Source of the DNA: Pseudomonadota bacterium
GTDB taxonomy: Bacteria > Pseudomonadota > Alphaproteobacteria > Rhodospirillales > Magnetospirillaceae
DNA: 55,170 nucleotides
Direction: 5' to 3'
NCBI GenBank assembly: GCA_021847015.1
Contig: JAJZVW010000021.1
Span: 1 to 55,170 of the forward strand
Below are positions 36,753 through 45,156 of the stretch, one piece after another. A program made the position numbers and the translations under genes. Numbering within the stretch: position 1 is the first letter of the stretch; every line of letters begins with the position of its first letter. The notes beneath the pieces are model-generated. The model saw nothing but the letters and a program-made list of their open reading frames with translations, was not told where the DNA came from and did not search any database.

Positions 36753-37244
36753 ATGTGGGGTAAACCTCGCATTATGCCCCTCCAACGTCACCCGGCCGAG
36801 CGCCCGCCGCGCATCCGCGTCCATTCCCTCGACCACGCGCGGGCCGCGCTGGCGGCCGCGCGCGACGCCGGCATGGCAATCGTGCTGGAAAGCCCGGTGG
36901 GCGCGGCGGGCTGGCAAGGCGTGGGGTGGTGGCGCGAACTGGTACGCCTGGGCCGGGCGGAATTTCCCGATGCCGAATTCGAGGCGGTGCTCGATTGCGG
37001 CGCCGCGCCGGGTCATGCGCTGGCCGCCATCCGGGCGGGCATCGCCACGTTGCGCCTGCGGGCGCCGGACCAGGTGCTGGCCAAGATCGCCGACATCGCC
37101 GAGCAGGCGGGAGGCCGGGTGGAGAGGGGGGCTCCTGGGCCCCTCATCGACCTGCTCGGCGCCGCCGATCCCCGGCAATACTGCGGGGATCGGCTGTCGT
37201 CCGGGAGTTCGTGCGAGCCGCTCCCTCCCCCCGGCAGGGGATAA
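36753..37244 (+). CDS. Conserved hypothetical protein
   Basis: A 163-residue protein (156 if started at ATG 36774). It has a repeated alpha/beta pattern: VHSLDHARAALAAARDAGMA, GWWRELVRLGRAEFPDAEF, VLDCGAAPGHALAAIRAGIA and QVLAKIADIAEQAGG. I recall similar proteins next to transketolase or aldolase genes in related organisms, but no function is known. No signal peptide is present. The first ATG follows AAAGGGAG closely. The last ~20 residues look like read-through of low-conservation DNA. Confidence 0.65.
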   Translation: MWGKPRIMPLQRHPAERPPRIRVHSLDHARAALAAARDAGMAIVLESPVGAAGWQGVGWWRELVRLGRAEFPDAEFEAVLDCGAAPGHALAAIRAGIATLRLRAPDQVLAKIADIAEQAGGRVERGAPGPLIDLLGAADPRQYCGDRLSSGSSCEPLPPPGRG

Positions 37245-37272
37245 CCGGAGGGAGGTGGTTGCGGCCCGGACG

Positions 37273-37500
37273 TCAGTTGGCGGCGGCCGCCGGAGCGGTC
37301 TTGGCGCCTTCGGCCTTGACCGCCGCGGCCTTGCGCACGTGATGACGCATGTGATGCTTCATCGCGGTCTTGTGGGCCTTGGGGGCGCTCTGCGCGGCCG
37401 GAGCCGTGCCGCCGGCGGGCGCGGCGTTCTGGGCCATGGCCGCGGCCGGAAGAAGCGAGCCGGCGACGAGAGCGGCGGCAAGGAAACGGGTGATACGCAT
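37273..37500 (-). CDS. Small secreted Ala/Lys/His-rich protein
   Basis: A 75-residue protein with a clear signal peptide (ITRFLAAALVAGSLLPAAA, cleavage near AMAQ). The mature part of about 50 residues is made of Ala, Pro, Lys and His, with HHMRHHVRKAAA as its most notable stretch. It should be periplasmic and strongly basic. A GGAAGG site lies 7 nt before ATG 37500. The His cluster could bind metal or acids, but I recognise no characterised family. Confidence 0.65.
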   Translation of the reverse strand: MRITRFLAAALVAGSLLPAAAMAQNAAPAGGTAPAAQSAPKAHKTAMKHHMRHHVRKAAAVKAEGAKTAPAAAAN

Positions 37501-37746
37501 GGCGATCTTCCTTCCAATCTTCGTTCTATGGCTCCGAAGGCCGTTCCGGTCCATCGCTGGCGGCCGTCATCCGTTCGGTGGAAAGGATAATCCCCTCGAA
37601 GGATGGCGGGAGTTGGGTGCGATTGTGATCCTTTTGGGGCAGCGCATTAACACCATTGCGTGCCAAAGCGGTGCCGGAGCCGTTGCATCGCCGCGGCTGG
37701 AACGCCATCTGCCGCCGTGATTCCCCCGTCCCAGGGAGACACGACC

Positions 37747-38679
37747 ATGCCGATGACCGAGTCCGTCCGCCGCATCCTGTCCGCCTACGAAAGCGACACT
37801 CCCGGCACCAAGGCCAATCTCGCGCGGATATTGCTGTCGGGGCGGCTGGCGGGGACGGGCAAGCTGCTGATCCTGCCGGTGGACCAGGGCTTCGAGCACG
37901 GCCCCGCGCGCAGCTTCGCCCCCAATCCCCCGGCCTACGACCCCCATTACCATTTCCGGCTGGCCATCGACGCCGGGTGCAACGCGTTCGCCGCGCCGTT
38001 GGGCCTTCTGGAGGCGGGCGCGGATTCCTTCGCCGGGCTGATCCCCCTCATCCTCAAGGTCAACAGCGCCAACAGCCTGGCCCGCGACAGGCTGGGCGCC
38101 ACCCAGGCGTTGACCGCCGGCGTGGACGACGCTCTGAGACTGGGCTCCGCCGCCATCGGCATGACCATCTATCCGGGATCGGACAGCGCCTACGGGATGA
38201 TCGAGGATTTGCGCGACCTGGCGGCGGAGGCCAAGGCCAAGGGTCTGGCGGTGGTGGTGTGGTCCTATCCGCGCGGCGGGCCGCTCACCGCGGACGGCGA
38301 GACCGCCGCCGACGTGGTCGCCTATGGGGCGCACATGGCCTGCCTGCTGGGGGCGCACGTCGTCAAGGTGAAGCTGCCCACCGCCCGCATCGAACAGGAA
38401 GAAGCGAAGAAGGTCTACGCGAAGACGCACATCGAGCTCGGCACCCTGGCCCAGCGTGTCGCCCATGTGGTGCAGGCGTGTTTCAACGGCCGGCGCATCG
38501 TGATATTTTCCGGCGGCGCCGCGAAGGACGACCTTGCGGCCCTGTACGACGAAATCCGCGCCATCCGCGACGGCGGCGGCAACGGCTCGATCATCGGGCG
38601 CAACAGCTTCCAGCGCCCGCGCGAACAGGCGCTGGAGATGCTGGGCAAAATCATCGACATCCTGCAAGGGAAGGCCTGA
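37747..38679 (+). CDS. Class I fructose-bisphosphate aldolase (DhnA type)
   Basis: A 310-residue TIM-barrel aldolase. Typical are LILPVDQGFEHGPARSF, the lysine-bearing segment LGAHVVKVKLPTA (Schiff-base lysine), and IVIFSGGAAKDD near the C-terminus. It cleaves fructose 1,6-bisphosphate into two triose phosphates without a metal. AGGGAG lies 8 nt before ATG 37747. It precedes thiE on the same strand with palindromic element R5 between them. Confidence 0.9.
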   Translation: MPMTESVRRILSAYESDTPGTKANLARILLSGRLAGTGKLLILPVDQGFEHGPARSFAPNPPAYDPHYHFRLAIDAGCNAFAAPLGLLEAGADSFAGLIPLILKVNSANSLARDRLGATQALTAGVDDALRLGSAAIGMTIYPGSDSAYGMIEDLRDLAAEAKAKGLAVVVWSYPRGGPLTADGETAADVVAYGAHMACLLGAHVVKVKLPTARIEQEEAKKVYAKTHIELGTLAQRVAHVVQACFNGRRIVIFSGGAAKDDLAALYDEIRAIRDGGGNGSIIGRNSFQRPREQALEMLGKIIDILQGKA

Positions 38680-38730
38680 CCATTTCCACCGACACCCGAA
38701 AGTCAGCGATCGCGTTACACGTTCTCCGTT

Positions 38731-38815
38731 GTCATCCCGAGCCGAATGGCGTGGGATCTTTCGCGCGAAAGTGCCTGAAAGATCCCTCGGTCGCTCAGCT
38801 CCCTCGGGATGACAT
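38731..38815 (+). repeat. Palindromic element R5 between aldolase and thiE
   Basis: A full core copy: TGTCATCCCGAGCCGAATG, GGGATCTTTCGCGCG, loop, TGAAAGATCCCTCGG and CCCTCGGGATGACAT. It ends 20 bp before the thiE start and about 50 bp after the aldolase stop, so its RNA hairpin would separate the two genes in a joint transcript. Confidence 0.9.
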
Positions 38816-38834
38816 TGTCGGCAAGGGGGCATAA

Positions 38835-39479
38835 TTGGGAACCGCTCCCCCGCTACGCTGCCGCCTTTATCTCATCACCCCGCCCAGGATCGAGGACCCG
38901 TTCCGCTGGGTGAAGACCTGGGAGGCGGCCCTGGATGCCGGCGACGTCGCCTGCGTTCAGATCCGGCTGAAGGGCCTCGACGACGACGCCCTGGCCCAGA
39001 TGGTAAACGTGCTGCGCCCGCCGGCCCAGCGCCGCGGCGTGGCTGTCATCCTCAACGACAACCCGGCCCTGGCTTTCGAGACCGGATGCGACGGCGTCCA
39101 CATCGGCCAGGACGACGTCCCCTATCGGGAAGCGCGGGCGGCGGTGGGGCCCGACGCCATCGTCGGCGTCACCTGCCACAATTCCCGCCACCTGGCCATG
39201 GTGGCCGGCGAGCAGGGCGCCGATTACGTGGCCTTCGGCGCCTTCTACCCGACCGCCACCAAGGACATCCGCCACCGCGCCGAGCCCGACCTGCTCGCCT
39301 GGTGGAGCGATCTGTTCACCGTGCCGAGCGTCGCCATCGGCGGCATCACCGTGGACAACGCCCGCCCGCTGGTGGAGGCCGGGGCCGACTTCATCGCCGT
39401 CTCGGGCGGCGTCTGGAACCATCCCGAGGGCGCCGCCGCCGCCGTGCGCGCCTTCGACCGTCTGCTCAAAGGGGAATGA
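38835..39479 (+). CDS. thiE: Thiamine phosphate synthase (TTG start)
   Basis: A 214-residue TIM-barrel enzyme joining HMP-PP and thiazole phosphate. Motifs: CVQIRLKGLDDDAL, LNDNPALAFETGCDGVHIGQ-D (pyrophosphate/Mg site), VTCHNSRHLAMVAGEQGADY, and AIGGITVDNARPLVEAGADF. Some usual residues (for example the KDxxE-like segment) are changed to QIRLKG, as in alphaproteobacterial paralogues, so kinship to TenI is possible. TTG 38835 is chosen because AAGGGGG lies 5 nt upstream and no ATG is suitable. No TPP riboswitch is visible before it. Confidence 0.85.
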   Translation: MGTAPPLRCRLYLITPPRIEDPFRWVKTWEAALDAGDVACVQIRLKGLDDDALAQMVNVLRPPAQRRGVAVILNDNPALAFETGCDGVHIGQDDVPYREARAAVGPDAIVGVTCHNSRHLAMVAGEQGADYVAFGAFYPTATKDIRHRAEPDLLAWWSDLFTVPSVAIGGITVDNARPLVEAGADFIAVSGGVWNHPEGAAAAVRAFDRLLKGE

Positions 39480-39481
39480 CC

Positions 39482-40063
39482 ATGCGCCGGATCTGCGTCT
39501 TTTGCGGCTCGTCGATGGGGGTTCGGCCCCACTACGCCGAGGCCGCCGCCGCCATGGGCCGCCAGATCGCCGAACGCGGCCTGGAGCTGGTGTACGGCGG
39601 CGGCAACGTCGGACTGATGGGCATCATGGCCGATTCCGCCCTGGCGGCCGGCGGCAAGGTCATCGGCGTCATCCCCGAGGCCCTGATGAAATGGGAGGTA
39701 GGGCATCTCGACCTCACCCAGTTGCACGTCGTCCCCTCGATGCACGAACGCAAGGCGCTGATGGCGGAGCTGTCGGACGGCTTCATCGCCCTGCCCGGCG
39801 GCATCGGCACCATGGAGGAACTGTTCGAGGTGTGGACCTGGGGCCAGTTGGGCATGCACCCCAAGCCGCTGGGTTTCCTGGATGTGGCCGGCTATTACGG
39901 CCACCTGCACACCTTCCTCGACCACATGGCCGCCGAAGGCTTCCTGCGCGAACGCCACCGCGCCATGGTGGCGGTGGAGAGCGACCCGGCCGCCCTGCTC
40001 GCCCGCTTCGAGGATTACGCGCCGCCCCAGGTGGTGCAGGTCATCAACCGCGATACCGCCTGA
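39482..40063 (+). CDS. LOG family protein (cytokinin riboside 5'-monophosphate phosphoribohydrolase type)
   Basis: A 193-residue Rossmann-fold protein with the LOG signature PGGIGTMEELFEVWTWGQLG near residue 105, and N-terminal ICVFCGSSMG and YGGGNVGLMG. These proteins release the base from nucleoside monophosphates; in bacteria the true substrate is uncertain. It begins 3 bp after the thiE stop and ends 8 bp before element R6. Confidence 0.92.
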   Translation: MRRICVFCGSSMGVRPHYAEAAAAMGRQIAERGLELVYGGGNVGLMGIMADSALAAGGKVIGVIPEALMKWEVGHLDLTQLHVVPSMHERKALMAELSDGFIALPGGIGTMEELFEVWTWGQLGMHPKPLGFLDVAGYYGHLHTFLDHMAAEGFLRERHRAMVAVESDPAALLARFEDYAPPQVVQVINRDTA

Positions 40064-40070
40064 TCCCGCA

Positions 40071-40221
40071 CGCGGCAGTAGTTCTCATTATGCGCCCCTG
40101 CTCACGTTGTCATCCCGACCGAGCGCAAGCGAGTGGAGGGATCGTTCGCGCAGGGTGCCTGAAGGATCCCTCGGCTACGCTCGGGATGACAGCGAAAAGG
40201 TCCATGATGAGGACCGCCGTG
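40071..40221 (+). repeat. Palindromic element R6, complete copy with outer arms
   Basis: The core (40109-40191) is flanked by longer outer arms: GTTCTCATTATGCGCCCC on the left (from 40081) and GCGAAAAGGTCCATGATGAG plus GACCGCCG on the right. The outer arms are imperfect inverted repeats of one another, giving a ~150-bp element. It ends 16 bp before the -35 box of the tRNA-Val promoter. Confidence 0.85.
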
Positions 40222-40236
40222 CACGCAGTTGACCGC

Positions 40237-40266
40237 TTGACAGGGGTCGCGGTGGCGACCTATAAA
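40237..40266 (+). promoter_or_regulatory. Sigma-70 promoter of tRNA-Val
   Basis: TTGACA (40237-40242) and TATAAA (40261-40266) are separated by 18 bp, nearly consensus for a housekeeping promoter. The tRNA starts 51 bp downstream of the -10. Confidence 0.8.
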
Positions 40267-40316
40267 GCGGCCTCCCGCAAGGGCCCCCGGTTTTTCCCGG
40301 GACCTCGCAGAGAGAT

Positions 40317-40391
40317 GGGCGCTTAGCTCAGCGGGAGAGCACATCCTTCACACGGATGGGGTCGCAGGTTCAATCCCTGCAGCGCCCACCA
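40317..40391 (+). tRNA. tRNA-Val (CAC anticodon)
   Basis: A full cloverleaf: acceptor GGGCGCT/AGCGCCC, D arm GCTC/GAGC, anticodon stem CATCC/GGATG with loop TTCACAC (anticodon CAC, reading GUG), a 5-nt variable loop, and T arm GCAGG/CCTGC with TTCAATC. Discriminator A is followed by an encoded CCA. Length is 75 nt with CCA. A possible remnant of its 3' end lies at 42054-42075. Confidence 0.97.
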
Positions 40392-40527
40392 TCTCTCCAC
40401 ACGAATCCAGAGCATCGGCGCAACATCCGTCCGCCGCAAGACGGTGACATCAAGTTCACACTCAACGGCCGTCGATTGAGGTATCCTGCCACGGGAATGT
40501 GACGAACACAGCCGGGGAAGGACCGCC

Positions 40528-40836
40528 GTGAGATATTCCGCGCTTCTGTTGACCGTCTGCGCCCTAGCCTCTTGCGCACCCAGGCAGGAACTCATCCTGA
40601 CGGAGCTCCACGAGCTTAAGCCTCACGTGACGAACTGCGCCGACGCGTCCACGATATTCGGATTCGCGCCAAAAACCGTGAAAGTCCTGGAGAACGGAAA
40701 CAAGCAGGAAACCTGGAGTCAATTAAACCCTTACGATGATGGTCAAACGGTTGAAGTGACCCTGGAATTCGACAAGAGCTGCGCCTTCCTGTGGGTGGAC
40801 AACGAGTACCTGTCGGAGCCGACCGCCCATCCATGA
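40528..40836 (+). CDS. Small lipoprotein of unknown function (GTG start)
   Basis: A 102-residue protein with a short signal peptide and lipobox LASC (Cys16). The mature part contains two more cysteines (THVTNCADAST-like region and DKSCAFLWVDN), which could form a disulphide, and a SmpA/OmlA-like feel in GFAPKTVKVLENGNKQETW. GTG 40528 is preceded by GGGGAAGGA. It follows tRNA-Val and may belong to a small acquired segment. No family can be named safely. Confidence 0.65.
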   Translation: MRYSALLLTVCALASCAPRQELILTELHELKPHVTNCADASTIFGFAPKTVKVLENGNKQETWSQLNPYDDGQTVEVTLEFDKSCAFLWVDNEYLSEPTAHP

Positions 40837-40857
40837 TTCGGGCGGCAGGGGGATGGG

Positions 40858-41056
40858 CAGGGCTGTTCAATGCTCGTTTTCACCCGCCGATGTCATCCCG
40901 ACCGAGCGCCCGCGAGCGGAGGGATCGTTCACGCGTGGCGGGTCCCGCGCCAGAGATCACGTCCGGCGCCGGACCGGCTGGTGCCTGAAGGATTCCTCGG
41001 CGGGGCTCGGGATGACAATGACGGACCCAAGATCGCCAGGGAATTGAACAGCCCTG
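40858..41056 (+). repeat. Palindromic element R7 with a different outer arm and enlarged loop
   Basis: The core (40891-41016) has the family ends TGTCATCCCGACCGAGCG and GGCTCGGGATGACA, but its loop is ~45 bp longer than usual. Outside it, a perfect 14-bp inverted repeat, CAGGGCTGTTCAAT (40858-40871) and ATTGAACAGCCCTG (41043-41056), replaces the outer arms seen in R6, R8 and R12. Confidence 0.8.
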
Positions 41057-41332
41057 AGAGTTTGTGAAGGAATGCCCATTCCGCGCGATTCCGACGGGAA
41101 AAACGCCAACGTTTTCAATGGGCGCTCTTTCACAAGTTCGATTGATTTAAAAACTCTGAGGGGATGCACGGCGCCTCGGAGATCGACAATGCGAAACGCC
41201 GCATTCCAATCATCCGATTTAAACGCGGGACTATAAGCGGCACCGATTGCTTCCGCCTTGATCACCACCGGATGGCCATCAAAGCGCCGTAATTGATATT
41301 TACCAAAAATATACTTATTGGGATTTTTTCAT
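40957..41332 (-). pseudogene. Probable frameshifted small gene ending in element R7
   Basis: A minus-strand frame is open from 41328 to a stop at 40957. It reads like protein (KYQLRRFDGHPVVIKAEAI, then SDDWNAAFRIVDLRGAVH) but has no proper start: the first in-frame start-type codons are GTG at 41268 and 41265, with no ribosome site. Upstream, ATG 41332 has GGAG at the right distance but is one base out of frame; the two join if the A6 run at 41329-41324 loses one A. The last ~20 codons lie in palindromic element R7, which supplies the stop. It may be a decayed gene, a gene using slippage at A6, or a sequencing error. No family recognised. Confidence 0.4.
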
Positions 41333-41347
41333 TTTCTCCATCTTTTG

Positions 41348-41375
41348 TTGACTTTGCCGTCCTAGACGCTATGTA
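41348..41375 (+). promoter_or_regulatory. Candidate sigma-70 promoter of the lipoprotein gene
   Basis: TTGACT (41348-41353) and TATGTA (41370-41375, within TATGTATAGT) are 16 bp apart, 30 bp before the lipoprotein start. The surrounding 41281-41400 is unusually AT-rich for this genome. Confidence 0.5.
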
Positions 41376-41405
41376 TAGTCCATCTGTTTTTCAATGTAGG
41401 ATTCA

Positions 41406-42029
41406 TTGGCGGTGGGGTCGCTTTACAAATTAGCCGCTGCCGTTGTCATGGCCGCCGCGTTGTCGGGTTGCGCGGCCGCCGTCATCCCCGCGGTCGGAGC
41501 CGCCGGGTCGGTTTTCGAACCGGCCAAGGACGTTTTCGAGGACGCATGGGAATCGCACCACCAGAAGGGATTGGTGGAGATCAGCGGCAAACTTTCGGAC
41601 GACGTCCGCAAGAAGCTCACCAGCGCCTTGGAAACCCGGGTGGCGGGCTATAGGCCTGACGATATCGCTTCCGACATCGCCGCGACCGTCAGCGCCGCCC
41701 TGGTCGGCGAAACCGCACCCAAGCTGTGGGACGGCGAAGCGATCCAGACGGTCGCCACCGTCACCGAGCTTCCAGACCGCAACAATCGGTGCGTCCGGGC
41801 CGGGTGGCTCGCCCGGCAGACGGAGGCCGGCGGCGGCCAGGTGTCGGGCGACATGACGCTGTGCTACGGCTTCGACGACGGCCAATGGCTCCAGGGAGCC
41901 AAGAATCTTGGCGGCGTTTCCGGAGCCTTCGTGACAACGAAGGACGGCGTGGAACGCGCGGCGCATACGCCCGAGACACCCGGCTACCCGCCGCCCTGGC
42001 GGGCTGGGACACCCGTATACACTCTTTAG
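41406..42029 (+). CDS. Putative lipoprotein of unknown function
   Basis: A 207-residue protein with an N-terminal signal and lipobox LSGC. The mature part is mixed helical (LVEISGKLSDDVRKKLTSAL) and then beta-rich, with VRAGWLARQTEAGGGQVSGD and TLCYGFDDGQWLQGAKNLGG. Start codons available are TTG 41406 and GTG 41412; neither has a strong ribosome site, so the start is uncertain by two codons. It follows its own promoter and has no obvious operon partner. No family recognised. Confidence 0.65.
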   Translation: MAVGSLYKLAAAVVMAAALSGCAAAVIPAVGAAGSVFEPAKDVFEDAWESHHQKGLVEISGKLSDDVRKKLTSALETRVAGYRPDDIASDIAATVSAALVGETAPKLWDGEAIQTVATVTELPDRNNRCVRAGWLARQTEAGGGQVSGDMTLCYGFDDGQWLQGAKNLGGVSGAFVTTKDGVERAAHTPETPGYPPPWRAGTPVYTL

Positions 42030-42053
42030 CCGCGCCGATTCGGAAGAGCGTCC

Positions 42054-42075
42054 GGTCGCAGGTTCGACCGCGCCC
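42054..42075 (+). other. Possible remnant of a tRNA-Val 3' end
   Basis: GGTCGCAGGTTC followed closely by GCGCCCA repeats parts of the tRNA-Val gene (40366-40387) with about six bases missing between them. It could be a decayed attachment-site duplication bounding 40.3-42.1 kb, or chance. No integrase is visible. Confidence 0.3.
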
Positions 42076-42244
42076 ATCCCTCGCCGTTCCCACGCCACGC
42101 TTCCGCGACGGGGCGCCGGAATTGGCAAACCACCCTTTGGTTTAATTAAACAAAATAACGCCGTAATACGATAGCCGTATTCACGCTAATAATCTTTGAT
42201 TGATATACAGGATTAATTTTAACCGTTTTGTCAGGTGGGGCGGA

Positions 42245-43633
42245 ATGATCCAGTTCTTGCTGAAGCGCGATTCCAGGCAAGACTCGATATCACAGGACGC
42301 ACCGCGTATATCGCTCCCATCCGTTCTGGACAGCCAAGTCGAGAGCCTTCTGGCCGGCCGCTACCAGGACGTCCCCCAGGGAACGGACAATCCCACCCGT
42401 GCCCTGCGGGCCCTGGCCGACGATCTGCTGTTGCGCGCCGAAGAGGATCTGAAGCAATCGGTCGGGCTGTCCATCAACATCAACGAGGCCGTGATGGCCG
42501 CCGCCGATACCGCGAAGGGGCTGGGCGACGCGCTGGAGCGCGCGCAGCGGATGGCCGTGGCGACGGAGGAGATGGGGGCCTCGCTCCGCGCGATCGCCCA
42601 ACATACCGAGCGGATCGTCGTCAACGCCGACGACGCCCTGGACATCGCGCGCAAGAGCCGCAGCAGCTCGGATCAGGCCATGGCCGCCATGAGCGATATC
42701 TCGGGCGCCGTCCAGGCCGCGGCGGGCAAGATCGCCGCCCTGACGCGGGCGGCGGGCGAAATCGAAAAGGTCGTCTCCTTCATCACCGAGATCGCCAGCC
42801 AGACCAACCTTTTGGCGCTGAACGCGACGATCGAGGCCGCGCGCGCCGGCGAGGCGGGAAAGGGATTCTCGGTCGTCGCCATGGAGGTGAAGAACCTCGC
42901 CAACCAGACCGCCCGCGCCACCGACGACATAAAGCTGAAGGTCGAGGCGTTGCAGCGCGAAATGAAAAGCATCACCGAATCGATGAACCATGGCGCCGAA
43001 GCCGTCGCCAACGGCGAACGGGTCATCGTCGACACCATCACGTCGATGGGCGAAATCGAGGGGCGCGTCACGACGGTGACCTCGAGTGTGCGGGAATCGG
43101 CGCAGATCATCACCCAGCAGCAGCAGGCCTCGGCCGAGATCGCCGACGGCGTGGCGCTGGTCGCAGAGGTGGCCGAAAGCAACGTCATGTCCAACGACCG
43201 CGTCCTCACCGCCATGGACCGCATCGACGGACTTATCACCAAACAAATGGACGTGTTCTCGCGCACCGAATTCGCGGCAAGGGACATCATCCGGGCCAAA
43301 GCCGACCACATGATCTGGCGCAAACGGCTGGCGGACATGCTGGTCGGCCGCGCCAAGCTCAACCCCAAGGAACTCGCGGATCACAACCATTGCCGCCTGG
43401 GCAAGTGGTACAACGGCGCCGGCGCCGCCCTCCGCGACGCCGCTCCCTACAAGGATATCGCGGCCCCCCACGCGAAGGTCCACGAACTGGGGATCGCCGC
43501 GGCCGAGGCCTACCAGCAGGGAAATATCCAGGAGGCGATCAAACTTGTCGGCATGATCGAAACGCCCTCCCGCGCAGTCCAATCCTGCCTCGACGAGCTT
43601 ATTCGCGCCGTATCGGCCATAAAACCCGCATAA
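42245..43633 (+). CDS. Soluble chemoreceptor-like protein with CZB domain
   Basis: A 462-residue receptor with no transmembrane helix, so it should be cytoplasmic. The signalling region has [20 protein letters not shown] near residue 200 and a coiled coil on either side. The C-terminal CZB domain shows its zinc ligands in [25 protein letters not shown] and HAKVHELGI. Soluble CZB receptors respond to zinc or hypochlorous acid and can control chemotaxis or cyclic-di-GMP pathways. ATG 42245 has GGGGCGG upstream. The promoter region contains a weak sigma-28-like pattern (TAAA then CGATA). Confidence 0.88.
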   Translation: MIQFLLKRDSRQDSISQDAPRISLPSVLDSQVESLLAGRYQDVPQGTDNPTRALRALADDLLLRAEEDLKQSVGLSININEAVMAAADTAKGLGDALERAQRMAVATEEMGASLRAIAQHTERIVVNADDALDIARKSRSSSDQAMAAMSDISGAVQAAAGKIAALTRAAGEIEKVVSFITEIASQTNLLALNATIEAARAGEAGKGFSVVAMEVKNLANQTARATDDIKLKVEALQREMKSITESMNHGAEAVANGERVIVDTITSMGEIEGRVTTVTSSVRESAQIITQQQQASAEIADGVALVAEVAESNVMSNDRVLTAMDRIDGLITKQMDVFSRTEFAARDIIRAKADHMIWRKRLADMLVGRAKLNPKELADHNHCRLGKWYNGAGAALRDAAPYKDIAAPHAKVHELGIAAAEAYQQGNIQEAIKLVGMIETPSRAVQSCLDELIRAVSAIKPA

Positions 43634-43759
43634 ATCGGGCAGCGTCCGCGGGGATGGAGCCGTACGGGTTTACGTCTTTCTTCCCATCCGTAAAAACTAA
43701 GCTGACAAAGAGGTGACGAACGGTATAGATGAACATGCCGTTCAAGAAGGGGGAACGAC

Positions 43760-45073
43760 GTGGCAAAGCTTACGATCAAGCCGCAAATGATACTCGTGTT
43801 CATCGGGCTCGCGGCAGCGTTCGCAACCGCATCGAGTATCGCCAACGCCCTCGTGGCATCCATGTTCGCCGACATGGCGCGGGATGCCGGCATGACGGCC
43901 GCCACGGTCCAGGAACTGGCGGACAACGTCGCGCGCACCGCCCATCGGGCGATGGTGTTGAACGTCGCCGGCGCCGTCATGTGGCTGGTGGTGGGCAGCG
44001 TCATCATCGCCGCCATCGCGGCCTCCATCCTCGGGCCGCTGAAGCGCGCGACCGTGGCCTTGACCGCGCTCGCAGCCGGCGACGTGACCGTCACGGCCAA
44101 TGGCAGCGACCGGCGGGACGAGATCGGCGACATGGTCCGGGCCATCGAGGTCTTCCGGGCCGGCGCCATCGAACGCAATCGTCTGGCCGAGGCGGAACAG
44201 GCCAGCCTGGCCCGGCGCGAGGCACGCCAGAAGCGCATGGATTCCTTGACCGGCGAATTCGACCGGGCGGTCGTCGCCCTGTTGACCTCCGTGGCCACCG
44301 AAGCGGGGGAAATGACCCGGACGTCGAGCGCCATGGCCGCCAACGCCCAGGAAACCCAGCGGCGCAGCCAGACGGTGGCCACGGCCACCCACCACGCCAG
44401 CGGCAACGTGGAGACCATCGCCTCGGCCGGCACCGAAATGCTCGCCTCGATCGAGGAGATCGGCAGTCAGGTGGACCGCTCGGCCCAAATCGCCGCCAGG
44501 GCGGTCACCGAGGTGTCCGCCACCAGCCGCACCATCGAAGAACTGGTGGCCGCGGCGGCGCGCATCGGCGAGGTGACCACCCTCATCAACGACATCGCCA
44601 GCCAGACCAACCTGCTGGCGCTCAACGCCACCATCGAGGCGGCGCGCGCCGGCGAAGCGGGCAAAGGCTTCGCGGTGGTGGCGGGCGAGGTCAAGACCCT
44701 GGCCAACCAGACCGCCCGCGCCACGGACGAGATAACCGGCCAGATCGCCGCGATCCAGGACCAGACCGACAGCGCCGTGGACGCCATCCGCCGCATCGCC
44801 GCCGTGATCGACGAAATCAACGGCATGTCCACGGCCATCGCCGGCGCGGTGGACCAGCAGGGCGCGGCCATGCGCGAAGTGGTGCGCAGCACCGAGCAGA
44901 CCGCCGCCAGCACCCGGGAAGTCGCCGCCAACATCGGGCAGGTGGTCGAGGCCGCCGACGAGACCGGTAGAATGGCCGAGCAGGTTCAGACCGTCGCCGG
45001 CCAGATGAACGGCGAAAGCGAAAAACTGCGGGGCCTGGTCGAGACCTTCCTGGAGCAGGTCAAGGCCGTCTGA
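43760..45073 (+). CDS. Methyl-accepting chemotaxis protein (GTG start)
   Basis: A 437-residue receptor with two transmembrane helices (near 10-33 and 65-90) and only a ~35-residue periplasmic loop, so it probably senses through the membrane or a partner. A HAMP domain follows ([20 protein letters not shown]), then the signalling hairpin [20 protein letters not shown] near residue 290. It has no CZB domain and ends at the coiled coil. GTG 43760 is preceded by AAGGGGGAA. It lies 126 bp after the CZB receptor and may be coexpressed. Confidence 0.9.
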   Translation: MAKLTIKPQMILVFIGLAAAFATASSIANALVASMFADMARDAGMTAATVQELADNVARTAHRAMVLNVAGAVMWLVVGSVIIAAIAASILGPLKRATVALTALAAGDVTVTANGSDRRDEIGDMVRAIEVFRAGAIERNRLAEAEQASLARREARQKRMDSLTGEFDRAVVALLTSVATEAGEMTRTSSAMAANAQETQRRSQTVATATHHASGNVETIASAGTEMLASIEEIGSQVDRSAQIAARAVTEVSATSRTIEELVAAAARIGEVTTLINDIASQTNLLALNATIEAARAGEAGKGFAVVAGEVKTLANQTARATDEITGQIAAIQDQTDSAVDAIRRIAAVIDEINGMSTAIAGAVDQQGAAMREVVRSTEQTAASTREVAANIGQVVEAADETGRMAEQVQTVAGQMNGESEKLRGLVETFLEQVKAV

Positions 45074-45156
45074 CGCTCACCGCCGAACATCCCCTCCCCG
45101 AGCCGAGCGCGCCGGCAAAGGCCGCACGAAAGCGCCCGAAGGCCGCCGCACGGCCC

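Noticed and set aside
37526-37708. Short minus-strand frame between the small secreted protein and the aldolase gene
   Set aside because: No ribosome site, biased residues and location in a divergent promoter region.
38680-38834. TPP riboswitch before thiE
   Set aside because: The space holds palindromic element R5 and no thi-box sequences; thiE begins only 20 bp after the element.
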